Assembly: GCA_001038565.1 (NCBI GenBank)
Contig: LFJO01000005.1
Coordinates: 1,248,417 to 1,312,416 of the forward strand
Origin: Alkalihalobacillus pseudalcaliphilus
GTDB taxonomy: Bacteria; Bacillota; Bacilli; Bacillales; Bacillaceae_D
Length of the DNA: 64,000 bases
Reading direction: 5' to 3'
Under the pieces are notes generated by a model. The model was not told where the DNA came from. It worked only from the letters and a program-made list of their open reading frames with translations, and did not search any database. Shown in pieces: positions 52,737 to 61,725 of the stretch. The translations under genes and the position numbers were made by a program. The stretch's first letter is position 1. Every line of letters starts with the position of its first letter.

Positions 52737-54175
52737 CTAACTCTCTCCTTTATGTCCCTAATTGGAAAATGTAAAATAAATGTCGTCCCTTTTTCACTAG
52801 ATTCTTTGAGCTCGAGGTCGCCATCCATGGCTTGTGCAATCAGTTTACTAAACGGGAGACCAAGACCTAGGCCCCTTATTTTATATTTTTTTTGCTCGCC
52901 ACGATAAAAGCGCTCAAAAATATTTAACTGTTCTTCCTTTTTGATGCCTAAACCATTGTCGGTCACTTCTAGCCATAACCTTGACTCATTTATATATAGT
53001 TTCACCTTGATTTCTCCATCCTGACGCTCTATAGCATGTGCCGCATTATTTAATAAATTGACGATTATTTGTTGTAATCTTGCCGGATCCATTTTCATGA
53101 CCAGCTCTTCTGGTAACGGCTTAACCGTTACAGAAATATCCTGCTCACGGGTAAATTGCCATTGTTTCACTTGTTCAAGAATTGTATTGTTCATTGCTAT
53201 TTGTTGAAATTGGATAGGAAATTGCTTGGCATGAAACGAATTAAATTCAACTAAATCACCTACCATGTTCTGTAAACGCTCTGTCTCTTTTAATGAAATT
53301 TCTAGAAACTCCTTCGCTTCATCTCCCGAAACAACTCCATCTTTTAAAGCTTGTAACAATCCGCTAATAGACGTAACAGGTGTTTTTAATTCATGTGTGA
53401 CACCAGCTAATAGTTCTTTACGTAATGATTCTAATTGTTCAAGTCGATCCGTCATATTTTTGAACGAATCAACTAGCTCATATAGCTCCTTTTCGGTTGG
53501 CTTAACTGGTAAACGAACATCATAATTCCCTTCCTCTACTTGTTTCGCCGCAAATGCTACCTGTTCAATCGGTTTGACAAATTTCTTCGCAACGAAATAA
53601 ATCGCCGCCCAACCAAGAAGTCCTAGACTTATCACAATGATAAAAAGTAATTGGTATTCTTGATTTAACCTAGTGAGTTCCTCTTCAGATTCAACGATGA
53701 CCACCCACCCTACGAGTTGTTCATAAAAAAGTATCGGCGTTTTGACAAAATAATAAGTACCTACATTTGTCTCACTAAACTGGATTTGCTGAACAAGGCT
53801 CTCGGTTTCTAACAGTTGGGGCGGAATATGATAACGGAATAAACGCTCTTGTCCCTCGTTCACTTGAATAATCGTGCCATCGACCGTTGTAATATATATA
53901 GTCGGTTCACTATTCAAATCATATCGTTCATTACGTTCAGATATATATCCGGGCACATCACCTCTGTATTCCGGCTCTCCTCCATTTACTTCCACGAAAC
54001 GGGCAGCAATTTCCTCTCCTAATAGACTGGTTAAGTTAAGTCTATGCTCCAACGTGGTGTGACGAATCCACAGGACAGAAATCACTGAAATAACTAATAA
54101 ACCAATAACTAAGGTGATTACATAATTTCTTGTCCATAGATGCAACAGTGATTTACGTTCCTTGTTTTTCAACAC
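52721..54175 (-). CDS. Sensor histidine kinase of the HemD-like operon
   Basis: A 484-residue sensor kinase. One N-terminal membrane helix (residues about 14-34) and another near 170-190 flank an extracytoplasmic domain of about 130 residues. HAMP, HisKA (phosphorylated histidine in AGVTHELKTPVTSISGLLQ) and HATPase (NLLNNAAHAIERQ, TDNGLGIKKEE and RGLGLGLPFSK) follow. The GTG start overlaps the regulator's last codons by 23 bases, so it is translationally coupled. The extracytoplasmic domain shows no obvious heme-binding motif. Its signal is unknown; the HemD-like neighbour suggests tetrapyrroles. Confidence 0.85.
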   Translation of the reverse strand: MLKNKERKSLLHLWTRNYVITLVIGLLVISVISVLWIRHTTLEHRLNLTSLLGEEIAARFVEVNGGEPEYRGDVPGYISERNERYDLNSEPTIYITTVDGTIIQVNEGQERLFRYHIPPQLLETESLVQQIQFSETNVGTYYFVKTPILFYEQLVGWVVIVESEEELTRLNQEYQLLFIIVISLGLLGWAAIYFVAKKFVKPIEQVAFAAKQVEEGNYDVRLPVKPTEKELYELVDSFKNMTDRLEQLESLRKELLAGVTHELKTPVTSISGLLQALKDGVVSGDEAKEFLEISLKETERLQNMVGDLVEFNSFHAKQFPIQFQQIAMNNTILEQVKQWQFTREQDISVTVKPLPEELVMKMDPARLQQIIVNLLNNAAHAIERQDGEIKVKLYINESRLWLEVTDNGLGIKKEEQLNIFERFYRGEQKKYKIRGLGLGLPFSKLIAQAMDGDLELKESSEKGTTFILHFPIRDIKERVRWGED

Positions 54176-54842
54176 GTAGTTGATACCCCAATCCTCTTAA
54201 AGTATAGATATCCCCTTGATTCTTCGGCCAATTCTTCAACGCTTTTCTAATTCTTTTTATCGCTAAGTCAACGGCTCGATCACTACCTTCATAATCGAAT
54301 CCCCATACTTGGTCTAACAATTGTTCTCGTGTAAAAGTCTGGTTTGGATGCTTCGTTAAAAATAATAACAAGGCACGATCTTTCGGTGTTAATTCCACCT
54401 CTTCATCAAATAAATACATGCGATGTGCTTTATAATCAATCATTAAATCACCGAAACTTGTTTTTAAGTTGGTTTTTGCAGAGCTAGCTCTCCTTAAAAC
54501 CGCTTGCACTCTAGCTACTACCTCATCACCGATAAATGGTTTTGTTATATAATCATCTGCTCCATCATGAAGACCTTGTAACTTATCTTGCACATCATCT
54601 AGGGCTGTGAGCATAATAACTGGACACATGGAAATCTGCCGAATTTCTTTTAGAAGCGTCCAGCCATTTTGATTAGGAAGCATAACATCTAATAATACAA
54701 GATCTGGTTGAAAGTCTGCGAATACTTGCAGCACATCTTTTCCATCAAAAACTTGTTTAATATCATACCCGCTATTTTTTAAATAGACTTTTAACACTTG
54801 ACTAATCGCCATTTCGTCTTCAACCACAAGAATTTTATCCAT
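54153..54842 (-). CDS. OmpR-type response regulator of the HemD-like operon
   Basis: A 229-residue regulator with receiver and winged helix. The acidic pocket is VVEDE near residue 6, the phosphorylated aspartate is in PDLVLLDVMLPNQNGW near 50, and the C-terminal DNA-binding domain has LTPKDRALLLFLTKHPNQTF and RAVDLAIKRIRKAL. It is the first gene of the operon regulator-kinase-HemD-like. The start has AAGGAAAG upstream. The target regulon cannot be inferred; heme export or synthesis genes would be a sensible guess given the third gene, but none are linked. Confidence 0.88.
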   Translation of the reverse strand: MDKILVVEDEMAISQVLKVYLKNSGYDIKQVFDGKDVLQVFADFQPDLVLLDVMLPNQNGWTLLKEIRQISMCPVIMLTALDDVQDKLQGLHDGADDYITKPFIGDEVVARVQAVLRRASSAKTNLKTSFGDLMIDYKAHRMYLFDEEVELTPKDRALLLFLTKHPNQTFTREQLLDQVWGFDYEGSDRAVDLAIKRIRKALKNWPKNQGDIYTLRGLGYQLRVEKQGT

Positions 54843-54906
54843 CTATCTTTCCTTCTTCCTTACCTTACATAATAGTCACATGCGTTTATGTCAAGTAGAT
54901 GTCATA

Positions 54907-56049
54907 CTACTTGCTTGATAAAGCTTCTAAAGCAAGTGATTGAATCGTCATATCATCCATAGGCGGGTTGTGAAGCCCGGCTCTTACATCTCGATAATAC
55001 CGTTGCAGTGGTACATCCATTCGTAAACTATGGGCACCCACAATACGCATCGCCAAGTCTACAATTTTATGTGCATGGTTAACGACGACATATTTAACAG
55101 CACCTAAATCTGTTTTTAAAAGTTGTCGGTTAGATTCATCCGCCATTTCCCACTTTTTCGCAACATCAAACAAATACGACTCTGATTGTCGAATCAGTAA
55201 CTCCGCTTCACCGATTTTAGCTCGGACATTGGGTAACTCGCTAATCGTGGATTTAATACTATTAGGGGAATAAGATTTCGCATAATCAATCGCATACTCA
55301 TGGGCTGCTTTTGCAATCCCTAAATAACAAGCAGGAATATGGAGTAACCAACCTGCCGCCTTCCCTCTTTGTACAGTCTCTAAGCAAGCTTCTAAAGGTA
55401 CTTGCACATGTTCAAAAATCAGATCATGACTAGCCGTTGCCCTCATGGCGACCATATCCCACGTTTCTTCAATACGTAAACCTTTCGCATTCTTATGTAT
55501 AAGGAAATTCGCAACCTTCTCGTCTTCCGTTATTGTGGCAGATACGAGAAAGTAATCAAGTACGGGAGCCATCGTCGTGAATGTTTTATGACCATTGATG
55601 ACCCAGTTATCTCCTTCTTTTCTTGCATGCGTCGCTGGCATTCCACCACGGGTTGGACTTCCAGTGGCAGCTTCTGTTTGAGCAGCATTTATTAAAGCAC
55701 CGTTTTCGACAACATCTTGAATAACGAGCTCATACATATCTTGATGCCAATTATTATGTTCACGAAGCTGTTCCATTAAGCCCATATGCCAACCAATTGC
55801 TAAGGCTGTCGCACCGTCTTGTTTAGCAATCAGCATTTGGTATTCCAACCACTCTGATAAAAGGGCTCCCCCTCCTTGAAACTCAGTAGCGACATTATAT
55901 GCTGGATAATCAATCTTTTTTAATAATGTGATATTCTCAATAGGAAAACGAGACTCTTCATCATTTTGAGCAGAATGTAAGGAAAATTCGTTCAGAATAG
56001 ATAGTAATTTCTCTTTTCGTTGTTTGGCTTGTTCTAATCTCTCGCTCAC
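54907..56049 (-). CDS. Acyl-CoA dehydrogenase family flavoprotein (YdbM/DszC-like)
   Basis: A 380-residue FAD-dependent acyl-CoA dehydrogenase or acyl-CoA dehydrogenase-like monooxygenase. Motifs are AATGSPTRGGMPATHARKEG near the flavin site, WVINGHKTFTTMAPVLDYFL, DMVAMRATASHDLIFEHVQV and MRIVGAHSLRMDVPLQRYYRD near the C-terminus. It could belong to the desulfurisation-type subgroup (flavin-dependent monooxygenases), which is only inference. GTG at 56049 follows GGGAG by eight bases and is preferred over an upstream ATG that lacks a site. It lies five bases after the serine protease gene, perhaps by chance. Confidence 0.78.
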   Translation of the reverse strand: MSERLEQAKQRKEKLLSILNEFSLHSAQNDEESRFPIENITLLKKIDYPAYNVATEFQGGGALLSEWLEYQMLIAKQDGATALAIGWHMGLMEQLREHNNWHQDMYELVIQDVVENGALINAAQTEAATGSPTRGGMPATHARKEGDNWVINGHKTFTTMAPVLDYFLVSATITEDEKVANFLIHKNAKGLRIEETWDMVAMRATASHDLIFEHVQVPLEACLETVQRGKAAGWLLHIPACYLGIAKAAHEYAIDYAKSYSPNSIKSTISELPNVRAKIGEAELLIRQSESYLFDVAKKWEMADESNRQLLKTDLGAVKYVVVNHAHKIVDLAMRIVGAHSLRMDVPLQRYYRDVRAGLHNPPMDDMTIQSLALEALSSK

Positions 56050-56054
56050 GTTAT

Positions 56055-56891
56055 TCACTCCCATTCAGTCGATTCATCAATGAATTGTCTAATATGGCAC
56101 ATATCATTGACAATAAACTCCATCGGTACAGCTAATCCTACAGATTGATCCCCTTGAGAATGGGTTGGATTTGTCCTAGCATAAACAACACCTATCACTT
56201 CCCCTTGTTCATTTAAAACGGGACTACCACTATGTCCAGGGTAAATCGAATTAGAAATTCTTAAAACATTAAAGCGCTCACCCTTTTCCAACACTTCTCC
56301 TTGGTTCGCTATTTGCATTTGTAAAAGTGGGTTACCAATCACATAGATCGAATCCTCTACTTGAAGCTCTTCTGTACTAAGAGATAAAGAAGGCAAGTCA
56401 GATGCTTCTATTTTTAATAAAGCAATATCTAAATTGACATCACTTTCAATGACCTCTGCTACATAAGCTGAACCATCTTGAAAATGAACGGAAATCGGAT
56501 CGCGCTGATTCACGACATGTTCATTCGTGATGATATAACCATCTTCATCAATAATAAACCCTGTCCCTCTTCCAGGTCCATTCTGAATCAGGACAACTGC
56601 CTCTTTACTGTGGACAACAATTTCGTCTTCAGATAATGCTTCTGATGCCTGTCTTAATTGAATCGAATCTAAATTAAACCAATTGAACCATACAGCAAAA
56701 ACTTGAAAAAGTAATCCTAAAGATAAGATCACGGCAATGCTACCAAAAAGAAAGCGCTTTTTCTTATGCCTTTTTTGCTTGATTTCCTCTGTTTCTTCGT
56801 CTTCCAAAAAAGCTTCAAGAGGGGGCTCGTCGAAATGGCCCTCTTTTTCCTCTAACTCTTTTTGCTCCTCTTCTTTTCGATGATCTGACAT
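56055..56891 (-). CDS. Membrane-anchored trypsin-like serine protease without PDZ domain
   Basis: A 278-residue protease with a highly charged N-terminal cytoplasmic tail (about 45 residues of E and K), one membrane helix (residues about 48-70, FLFGSIAVILSLGLLFQVF) and an extracytoplasmic HtrA-type protease domain. The triad is His in YIITNEHVVNQRD, Asp in VNLDIALLKIEA and Ser in YPGHSGSPVLNEQG. There is no PDZ domain, unlike the HtrA-like protein at 33200. AAGGTGG seven bases upstream supports the start. It is divergent from the yojF-bshB2 operon. Confidence 0.85.
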   Translation of the reverse strand: MSDHRKEEEQKELEEKEGHFDEPPLEAFLEDEETEEIKQKRHKKKRFLFGSIAVILSLGLLFQVFAVWFNWFNLDSIQLRQASEALSEDEIVVHSKEAVVLIQNGPGRGTGFIIDEDGYIITNEHVVNQRDPISVHFQDGSAYVAEVIESDVNLDIALLKIEASDLPSLSLSTEELQVEDSIYVIGNPLLQMQIANQGEVLEKGERFNVLRISNSIYPGHSGSPVLNEQGEVIGVVYARTNPTHSQGDQSVGLAVPMEFIVNDMCHIRQFIDESTEWE

Positions 56892-56979
56892 ACGAACGCC
56901 ACCTTCAATCTATTTGCTTATGATTATTTTACCATTTCCTTCTTCTAACAACTAACAATCTACTCGAAAGCCGAAATCA

Positions 56980-57008
56980 TTGCTCATTCAAAGTAACAAC
57001 GCTACAAT
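56980..57008 (+). promoter_or_regulatory. SigA-type promoter for yojF-bshB2
   Basis: TTGCTC (56980-56985) and TACAAT (57003-57008) are 17 bases apart. The predicted transcript begins near 57015, just before the ribosome binding site of yojF. Confidence 0.5.
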
Positions 57009-57042
57009 ATAAGTATCGATTGTAGAAGGAGGAGGGCTCTTT

Positions 57043-57396
57043 ATGGAACCAATCGTCGATAAATCAATAGTACAAAATTTAATTGACCGACATGCTAATC
57101 AACCCATATACCTACACTTAGAAACAACAAACGGGGCATATGCCTCACATAATGATGAAAGTTTTTTCTCAGCTAGCGCCTATATTAGGAATGCTTCCAT
57201 TACATATGAGCACGGTAAAATTGTTGGGGAAGGTCCTTATCGTATTGGTCTAAAACTCGGGCAAATAGGTTGGGTATATGCAGAAGGAGTTACTCATTTT
57301 GAACAAGATGAACATGAGCGAATTCTTTTGGCCGGTCATGGTTTTGATGGAAAATTAGGTGTGGCACTTCAATTAAGTCCTACACCATTTGAATAA
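57043..57396 (+). CDS. yojF: YojF (DUF1806), partner of BshB2
   Basis: A 117-residue soluble protein of the YojF/DUF1806 family, which in Bacillus is encoded next to the second bacillithiol deacetylase BshB2. The N-terminal segment IVDKSIVQNLIDRHANQPIY LHLETT and the later YRIGLKLGQIGWVYAEGVTH F are typical. GGAGGAGG upstream supports the start. It stops 16 bases before bshB2, so the pair forms an operon. The function of YojF is unknown; cotranscription suggests it supports bacillithiol synthesis or detoxification. Confidence 0.88.
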   Translation: MEPIVDKSIVQNLIDRHANQPIYLHLETTNGAYASHNDESFFSASAYIRNASITYEHGKIVGEGPYRIGLKLGQIGWVYAEGVTHFEQDEHERILLAGHGFDGKLGVALQLSPTPFE

Positions 57397-57412
57397 GAAA
57401 GAGGTGTATAAT

Positions 57413-58081
57413 ATGGAACAAGAAAAACAAGTTCTCGTTATTTTTCCTCATCCAGATGATGAAGCATTTGGTGTATCTGGAACCATCTCTGCGTTTCGCT
57501 CAAAACAAATTCCAGTTACCTATGCTTGCTTAACTTTAGGAGAGATGGGGAGAAACTTAGGTAACCCGCCATTTGCCACAAGAGAATCATTACCAAAAAT
57601 CCGCAAAAAAGAACTCGAGCAAGCTGCGAAAGCCATGGATATCGAGGATCTACGTATGTTAGGTTTACGCGATAAAACAATCGAATTTGAAGATGATGAA
57701 AAAATGATTCAACTTGTTACCTCATTAATTGATGAGTTGCAACCATCACTTGTCATTACTTTTTATCCTGGTTATTCCGTTCACCCTGATCACGAAGCGA
57801 CAGCAAAAGCAGTCATTGAAGCTATCCAAAGAAAACCTAAACAGGAAAGACCAACAGTCTACTGTGTTGCTTTCTCTAATGGTCATGAAGAAGAAATCGG
57901 AACTGCCGATGTTATCCATGATGTATCTGCATTTGCTGAGCAAAAAATGCAAGCTATGCGAGCACATATTTCACAAACCGCCTGGATGTTAAAAGAATTA
58001 GAACCTCAAGTTACCAATCAAGATCAAGCCGCTTTAGAATGGCTTCACTATGAGCGTTTTTGGACATATTCCTTTGATTAA
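57413..58081 (+). CDS. bshB2: Bacillithiol biosynthesis deacetylase BshB2 (YojG)
   Basis: A 222-residue zinc deacetylase of the LmbE/PIG-L family that removes the acetyl group from GlcNAc-malate (or from bacillithiol conjugates), a step toward bacillithiol. The zinc motif PHPDDEAFGVSG and the second histidine stretch YPGYSVHPDHEATAKAV are both present. The frame is open 24 bases earlier, but ATG at 57413 follows GAGGTG and gives family length. It directly follows yojF. Being the second isozyme, it is the sort of backup seen in Bacillus. Confidence 0.92.
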   Translation: MEQEKQVLVIFPHPDDEAFGVSGTISAFRSKQIPVTYACLTLGEMGRNLGNPPFATRESLPKIRKKELEQAAKAMDIEDLRMLGLRDKTIEFEDDEKMIQLVTSLIDELQPSLVITFYPGYSVHPDHEATAKAVIEAIQRKPKQERPTVYCVAFSNGHEEEIGTADVIHDVSAFAEQKMQAMRAHISQTAWMLKELEPQVTNQDQAALEWLHYERFWTYSFD

Positions 58082-58108
58082 CGAACATTCCGTTCGTTCT
58101 CATCAGAT

Positions 58109-58162
58109 GAGTCAACTCGAACTTGCGACTGTATTTAGCTAGTTTGAGTTGACTCTTTTTTA
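58109..58162 (+). terminator. Intrinsic terminator of yojF-bshB2
   Basis: GAGTCAACTC (58109-58118) pairs with GAGTTGACTC (58146-58155) and is followed by six T. It lies 27 bases after the bshB2 stop. Confidence 0.85.
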
Positions 58163-58183
58163 AAAGCTTTTTCAAAATCATTC

Positions 58184-58357
58184 TTATATTTCATACTTTT
58201 TCTTCCTCTTTATTGGGTTGACTTCATTCTTACTAAACGTATGGGCATCACATTCAAAACAATATAGTTGCTTGTCAATGATGACCCCATTCAAAAAGCC
58301 ATCCATGCAGAAGATACTCTTCTCGCACTTACAACAAACTCCTACCGATTCTTCCAC
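58184..58357 (-). CDS. 57-residue six-cysteine zinc-knot-like protein
   Basis: A short reading frame of 57 residues on the minus strand begins at a GTG (58357) with AGGAGGGGGG seven bases upstream, an exceptionally strong site. It encodes VCCKCEKSIFC (cysteines at 8, 9, 11 and 17) and LYCFECDAHTF (cysteines at 33 and 36), so a CxxC/CxC zinc-ribbon-like fold is likely, followed by a basic tail of Lys and Arg. I recognise no family. It converges on yojF-bshB2. The preserved cysteine spacing and strong initiation signal make a real gene likely. Confidence 0.6.
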   Translation of the reverse strand: MEESVGVCCKCEKSIFCMDGFLNGVIIDKQLYCFECDAHTFSKNEVNPIKRKKKYEI

Positions 58358-58460
58358 CTACAATCCCCCCTCCTAATGAGAAATAAATCTTTTAAATCTC
58401 TATGACCTACCAATAAAATTCCAACAGACTCGATAGTCAATTGGATACAAGATACAAAAT

Positions 58461-58495
58461 AGCCAGTGATCTTCATATTGTATCACTGGCTTTTT
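58461..58495. terminator. Bidirectional hairpin downstream of the chemoreceptor
   Basis: AGCCAGTGAT (58461-58470) pairs with ATCACTGGCT (58482-58491), and T-rich sequence lies on both sides. It separates the chemoreceptor gene from the small cysteine-rich gene. Confidence 0.7.
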
Positions 58496-58585
58496 CTCTT
58501 AAAGAGGAATTTGACCCACCCTTTTTGATGGATAAAACAAATGTAGCATTCCCCTGATTAAAAGAACATATTTAACATGGAGCTT

Positions 58586-60382
58586 TTATGATAAAACTTT
58601 AAATTTCGACATCTGTTGATTCAATTGCTCAATCGCTAATTTTAGCTTTGACGTATTCTCAGCCACATTTTCCGTAGAGAGATTCTGTTGATTAACAGAG
58701 CGAGATGCTACTTCAATACTAGCTGTTGTTTGTTCGGTGGCTGCTGCCAGTTGATTAACAGCTTCCTGTATTCCTGAACTTTCAATGGCCATAGACGATA
58801 TTTGTTCCGTAATCAGTTTGATTTCATCACCCATCACATGGATAAAACGTTCGATATGTTCCATATTCCCACCCGTTTGGTTCATATTCTCACTTCCCGC
58901 TTGGGCTTCTTTATTCACTTCTTGTAATAAAGTATTTACTTTCGCAGTATCTTTTTGGACATTGGTTGTAATCGTCGTAATCTGTTCAATAGAATTTGCC
59001 ACTTCATTAGCGAGCTTTCTGATTTCATTCGCCACCACAGCAAAGCCTTTACCAACATCACCAGCTCTAGCTGCTTCTATGGAAGCGTTTAATGCTAACA
59101 GGTTAGTTTGATCAGCGATCCCCGAAATTACATCAACAATTTGATGAATATCACGAGAGCTTTTTGCTAATAATTCGATATCTCGAGATACTACTTCAAT
59201 GGATTCAGATATATAATTAATCTTCTTCACCGAGCTTTGCATTTGTTGATTGCCGCTATTAGCAAGCTGAACCATCTCTACAGAAGTACTTCGAATCTTT
59301 TGACCGGAGTGATCAATCGTTTTGATTTGTTCTGTAAATGAAGTTGCTGATTGAGAAATATCAAGCGTTGTTGAACTTTGTTCTTCCGAAACTGCTAATA
59401 GCTGATTCAGTGTGTCAGTGATTTGTTTGCTTTCTTCATTTAATGTACCTGCAGATTGATCTAAACTTTGACCTTGTACATGAACATTATTTGAAACATC
59501 TCTTAATCCTGCAACAACACCTATTAAACTGTGTTGCATTTTGTTAAGTGACGCTCCAATTAAGGCAAATTCATCTTTTCCTCGAATCCTTAAAGGTTCA
59601 ACCGTTAGATCACCTTCTGCTATTTTCTGACTAAAAGTTAAGGTACGTTTTAACGCTCGTTTAACCATTCTATTGACATTTAGTATGAGTGCAACCCCTA
59701 CAAAAAGTGATATAAGAAAGGCAACCACGATAATAACAATTGTACTTTCGATTCGGTCTTGTGCATTTTGGGCATCCGCAATTCGCTGACTATCGACGAT
59801 TTCCTTTAATTCGGATAATGATTGAACGGTTTGTTCGCGGAGTCGCTCAATTCTTGTGTACGTATAACTCTGAAAAGCATCGTTTTCAACCATACGATCA
59901 TCTAAAACATCTTGATTAAAAATAAGAGTGATCTGCTCTTGATTGCCTTCTGCATAAAATAACTTCGACCTCATAGAAGCATCATCTAAAAAAGGCTCGA
60001 CTTGATTAACTAATTCTGATAAATGAGCAGAACTTTCTTCAAATCGTTCGACAGTTGCATCATCACTTCTGTTAATATAACTTAACGTCAGCATAATTAA
60101 CTCCTGGTACACATCACTCATCTCTGAGATAATGGCTGATCTTTCAGCACTTCGATTAAATTGATTCATTTCATCATGTATATAATTGACATTCAGAATA
60201 ATAAGTACACACGTAATACAAAATAGTGAAATCGTTGTCATAAAAGCAAAGCCGTATTTAGCACCTAATTTAAATCTACGCCAAAAAAATAAGGAGCCGA
60301 TAAAACGGTTTACTTTTCCTTTCGATTTATTCTCTTTATTCCTTTGATTAGTTTGAGCCTTGCCTTTTCTACCCTTGTTCAT
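58586..60382 (-). CDS. Methyl-accepting chemotaxis protein
   Basis: A 598-residue chemoreceptor. A basic tail and a membrane helix (residues about 38-60, [19 protein letters not shown]-like) lead to an extracytoplasmic helical domain, a second membrane helix near 205-225, a HAMP domain (residues about 225-280) and the long methyl-accepting signalling hairpin. Conserved sections include [20 protein letters not shown] and [16 protein letters not shown] around residue 440. ATG at 60382 follows GGGGAGG six bases upstream and is preferred over an ATG 15 bases earlier. The sensory ligand is unknown, and no chemotaxis genes are linked. Confidence 0.9.
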   Translation of the reverse strand: MNKGRKGKAQTNQRNKENKSKGKVNRFIGSLFFWRRFKLGAKYGFAFMTTISLFCITCVLIILNVNYIHDEMNQFNRSAERSAIISEMSDVYQELIMLTLSYINRSDDATVERFEESSAHLSELVNQVEPFLDDASMRSKLFYAEGNQEQITLIFNQDVLDDRMVENDAFQSYTYTRIERLREQTVQSLSELKEIVDSQRIADAQNAQDRIESTIVIIVVAFLISLFVGVALILNVNRMVKRALKRTLTFSQKIAEGDLTVEPLRIRGKDEFALIGASLNKMQHSLIGVVAGLRDVSNNVHVQGQSLDQSAGTLNEESKQITDTLNQLLAVSEEQSSTTLDISQSATSFTEQIKTIDHSGQKIRSTSVEMVQLANSGNQQMQSSVKKINYISESIEVVSRDIELLAKSSRDIHQIVDVISGIADQTNLLALNASIEAARAGDVGKGFAVVANEIRKLANEVANSIEQITTITTNVQKDTAKVNTLLQEVNKEAQAGSENMNQTGGNMEHIERFIHVMGDEIKLITEQISSMAIESSGIQEAVNQLAAATEQTTASIEVASRSVNQQNLSTENVAENTSKLKLAIEQLNQQMSKFKVLS

Positions 60383-60577
60383 CTTACCCCTCCCCATAAC
60401 TATCAGAAAATTCCCTCTCTCTTTTCATATTAAACGATTCGAGACTATTAGACTATTCTTTTTTTACTATTTTTCTATTTTATTTGAAAGGAACTTACAT
60501 AAAGGTAATCACTAAAGTTTGTTTACTAGTAGTTATTAGAAATTACATATGAAAACCTCGGTGTAAGAAGTTAACAT

Positions 60578-60586
60578 GTTATAATA
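60578..60586 (+). promoter_or_regulatory. Extended -10 promoter of the exonuclease leader
   Basis: TGTTATAAT is a complete extended -10 (TG, one base, TATAAT at 60581-60586). No -35 hexamer lies at the proper distance. It starts a leader of about 115 bases before the exonuclease gene. Confidence 0.45.
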
Positions 60587-60589
60587 TAA

Positions 60590-60700
60590 AGGATGCTTAT
60601 ACGTAAGGAAACTAGTTGCTAGATGAAATTTTGCTAACTTCCGGATAACTTCACTTACGCAGTGCTCCACTTAGAAGGTGAACACTAATTTTTTTCAAAG
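60590..60700 (+). promoter_or_regulatory. Structured leader with terminator-like hairpin before the exonuclease gene
   Basis: After the extended -10 promoter, ACGTAAG pairs distantly with CTTACGC (60611-60661), enclosing a segment with ACTAG/CTAG. AGTG...CACTT-AGA-AAGGTG...CACT then forms a terminator-like stem followed by seven T, just before the ribosome binding site AAAGGAG. No known riboswitch class is recognised, so this is flagged as a candidate only. Confidence 0.4.
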
Positions 60701-60707
60701 GAGAGTA

Positions 60708-61631
60708 ATGAATTTGACCATTCACACCGATCAATTGTTAATCGTAGATGGCTTCAACTTATTAAGTAGGGGGTATTTTGCGACCTCTTACGGCAAAGAG
60801 CCTGAACAATTAACCAAAAACGAACAAGGCCAATATATTAATGGCGTACGTGTCTTTTTTCAAAAACTGTGCCAGCTTACACGTGAAAATCCTTATTCAC
60901 ATCTCATAATTGCTTGGGATGTCAAAAGAGAAGATTCGATTAGAAGACAATATGCACCCGATTACAAAGGTACGAGAGGCGAACTACCAGAGCCACTTAT
61001 TGAACAGTACCAAACTTGTTGTCAACTACTTGAGGATATTGGTATTCAACAGCTCACGATTCCACCTTATGAGGCAGACGATATTATTGGTGCGATAACA
61101 AAGAAATGGAATGCTGAGAAAGCTAGCTTGAGTGCTATTTATAGCAATGATCGTGATCTATTACAATTGATTTCTGAAACGACGACACAAATCATTGCGA
61201 TGAAAGGTAAAGATACAGCGATCCAATTAATAGACTTCCAAAATCAATATGGTATTACTCCGACACAGTGGATTGATGTAAAAGCATTATTAGGTGATAA
61301 AAGTGATAATATTCCTGGATGTGCTGGTGTAGGTGAAAAATCTGCTCTACCTCTCATCCAACAATACGGAACGGTAGAAGTGCTTTATGAGAAACTAGCC
61401 AATCAAGAAATAGACCTTAGTTTTAAACGTTATTTAAAAAAACTAGAAGCTGGCTATGAATCTGTTTTATTAAGTAAAAAATTAGCCACGATTATTTGCG
61501 AAATCGAAGAAATTAATACTTATTTACTCGACGAAGCAAAATTACCTAATGATAAAGAAAAAATTGAAGATATCTTTCACACTCATGGTTTAAAAATTCA
61601 ATATAATCCTCGTGTGTACGTGGCAAATTAA
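60708..61631 (+). CDS. ypcP: 5'-3' exonuclease (YpcP-like, Pol I N-domain type)
   Basis: A 307-residue nuclease corresponding to the exonuclease domain of DNA polymerase I, standing alone as YpcP does in Bacillus. Metal-binding acidic motifs are LIVDGFNLLSRG, AWDVKREDSIRRQYAPDYKG TR, IPPYEADDIIGAI, IYSNDRDLLQLI and KALLGDKSDNIPGCAGVGEK (helix-hairpin-helix follows). It removes RNA primers and flaps. The first ATG of the frame (60678) has no ribosome binding site, whereas ATG at 60708 follows AAAGGAG. It stops before the acetyltransferase-like gene, whose promoter lies just beyond the stop. Confidence 0.9.
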   Translation: MNLTIHTDQLLIVDGFNLLSRGYFATSYGKEPEQLTKNEQGQYINGVRVFFQKLCQLTRENPYSHLIIAWDVKREDSIRRQYAPDYKGTRGELPEPLIEQYQTCCQLLEDIGIQQLTIPPYEADDIIGAITKKWNAEKASLSAIYSNDRDLLQLISETTTQIIAMKGKDTAIQLIDFQNQYGITPTQWIDVKALLGDKSDNIPGCAGVGEKSALPLIQQYGTVEVLYEKLANQEIDLSFKRYLKKLEAGYESVLLSKKLATIICEIEEINTYLLDEAKLPNDKEKIEDIFHTHGLKIQYNPRVYVAN

Positions 61632-61659
61632 ATGGGTGGGCACCGAATACTTCTATACC

Positions 61660-61688
61660 TTGAATTTTCTTGGTTACCCCTGTATAAT
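61660..61688 (+). promoter_or_regulatory. SigA-type promoter for the acetyltransferase-like gene
   Basis: TTGAAT (61660-61665) and TATAAT (61683-61688) are exactly 17 bases apart. It lies after the exonuclease stop codon and directs transcription of the next gene, whose GTG start is at 61726. Confidence 0.7.
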
Positions 61689-61725
61689 ATTGAACTTGTG
61701 TGAGATTATACTGCGAGGTGATTCG

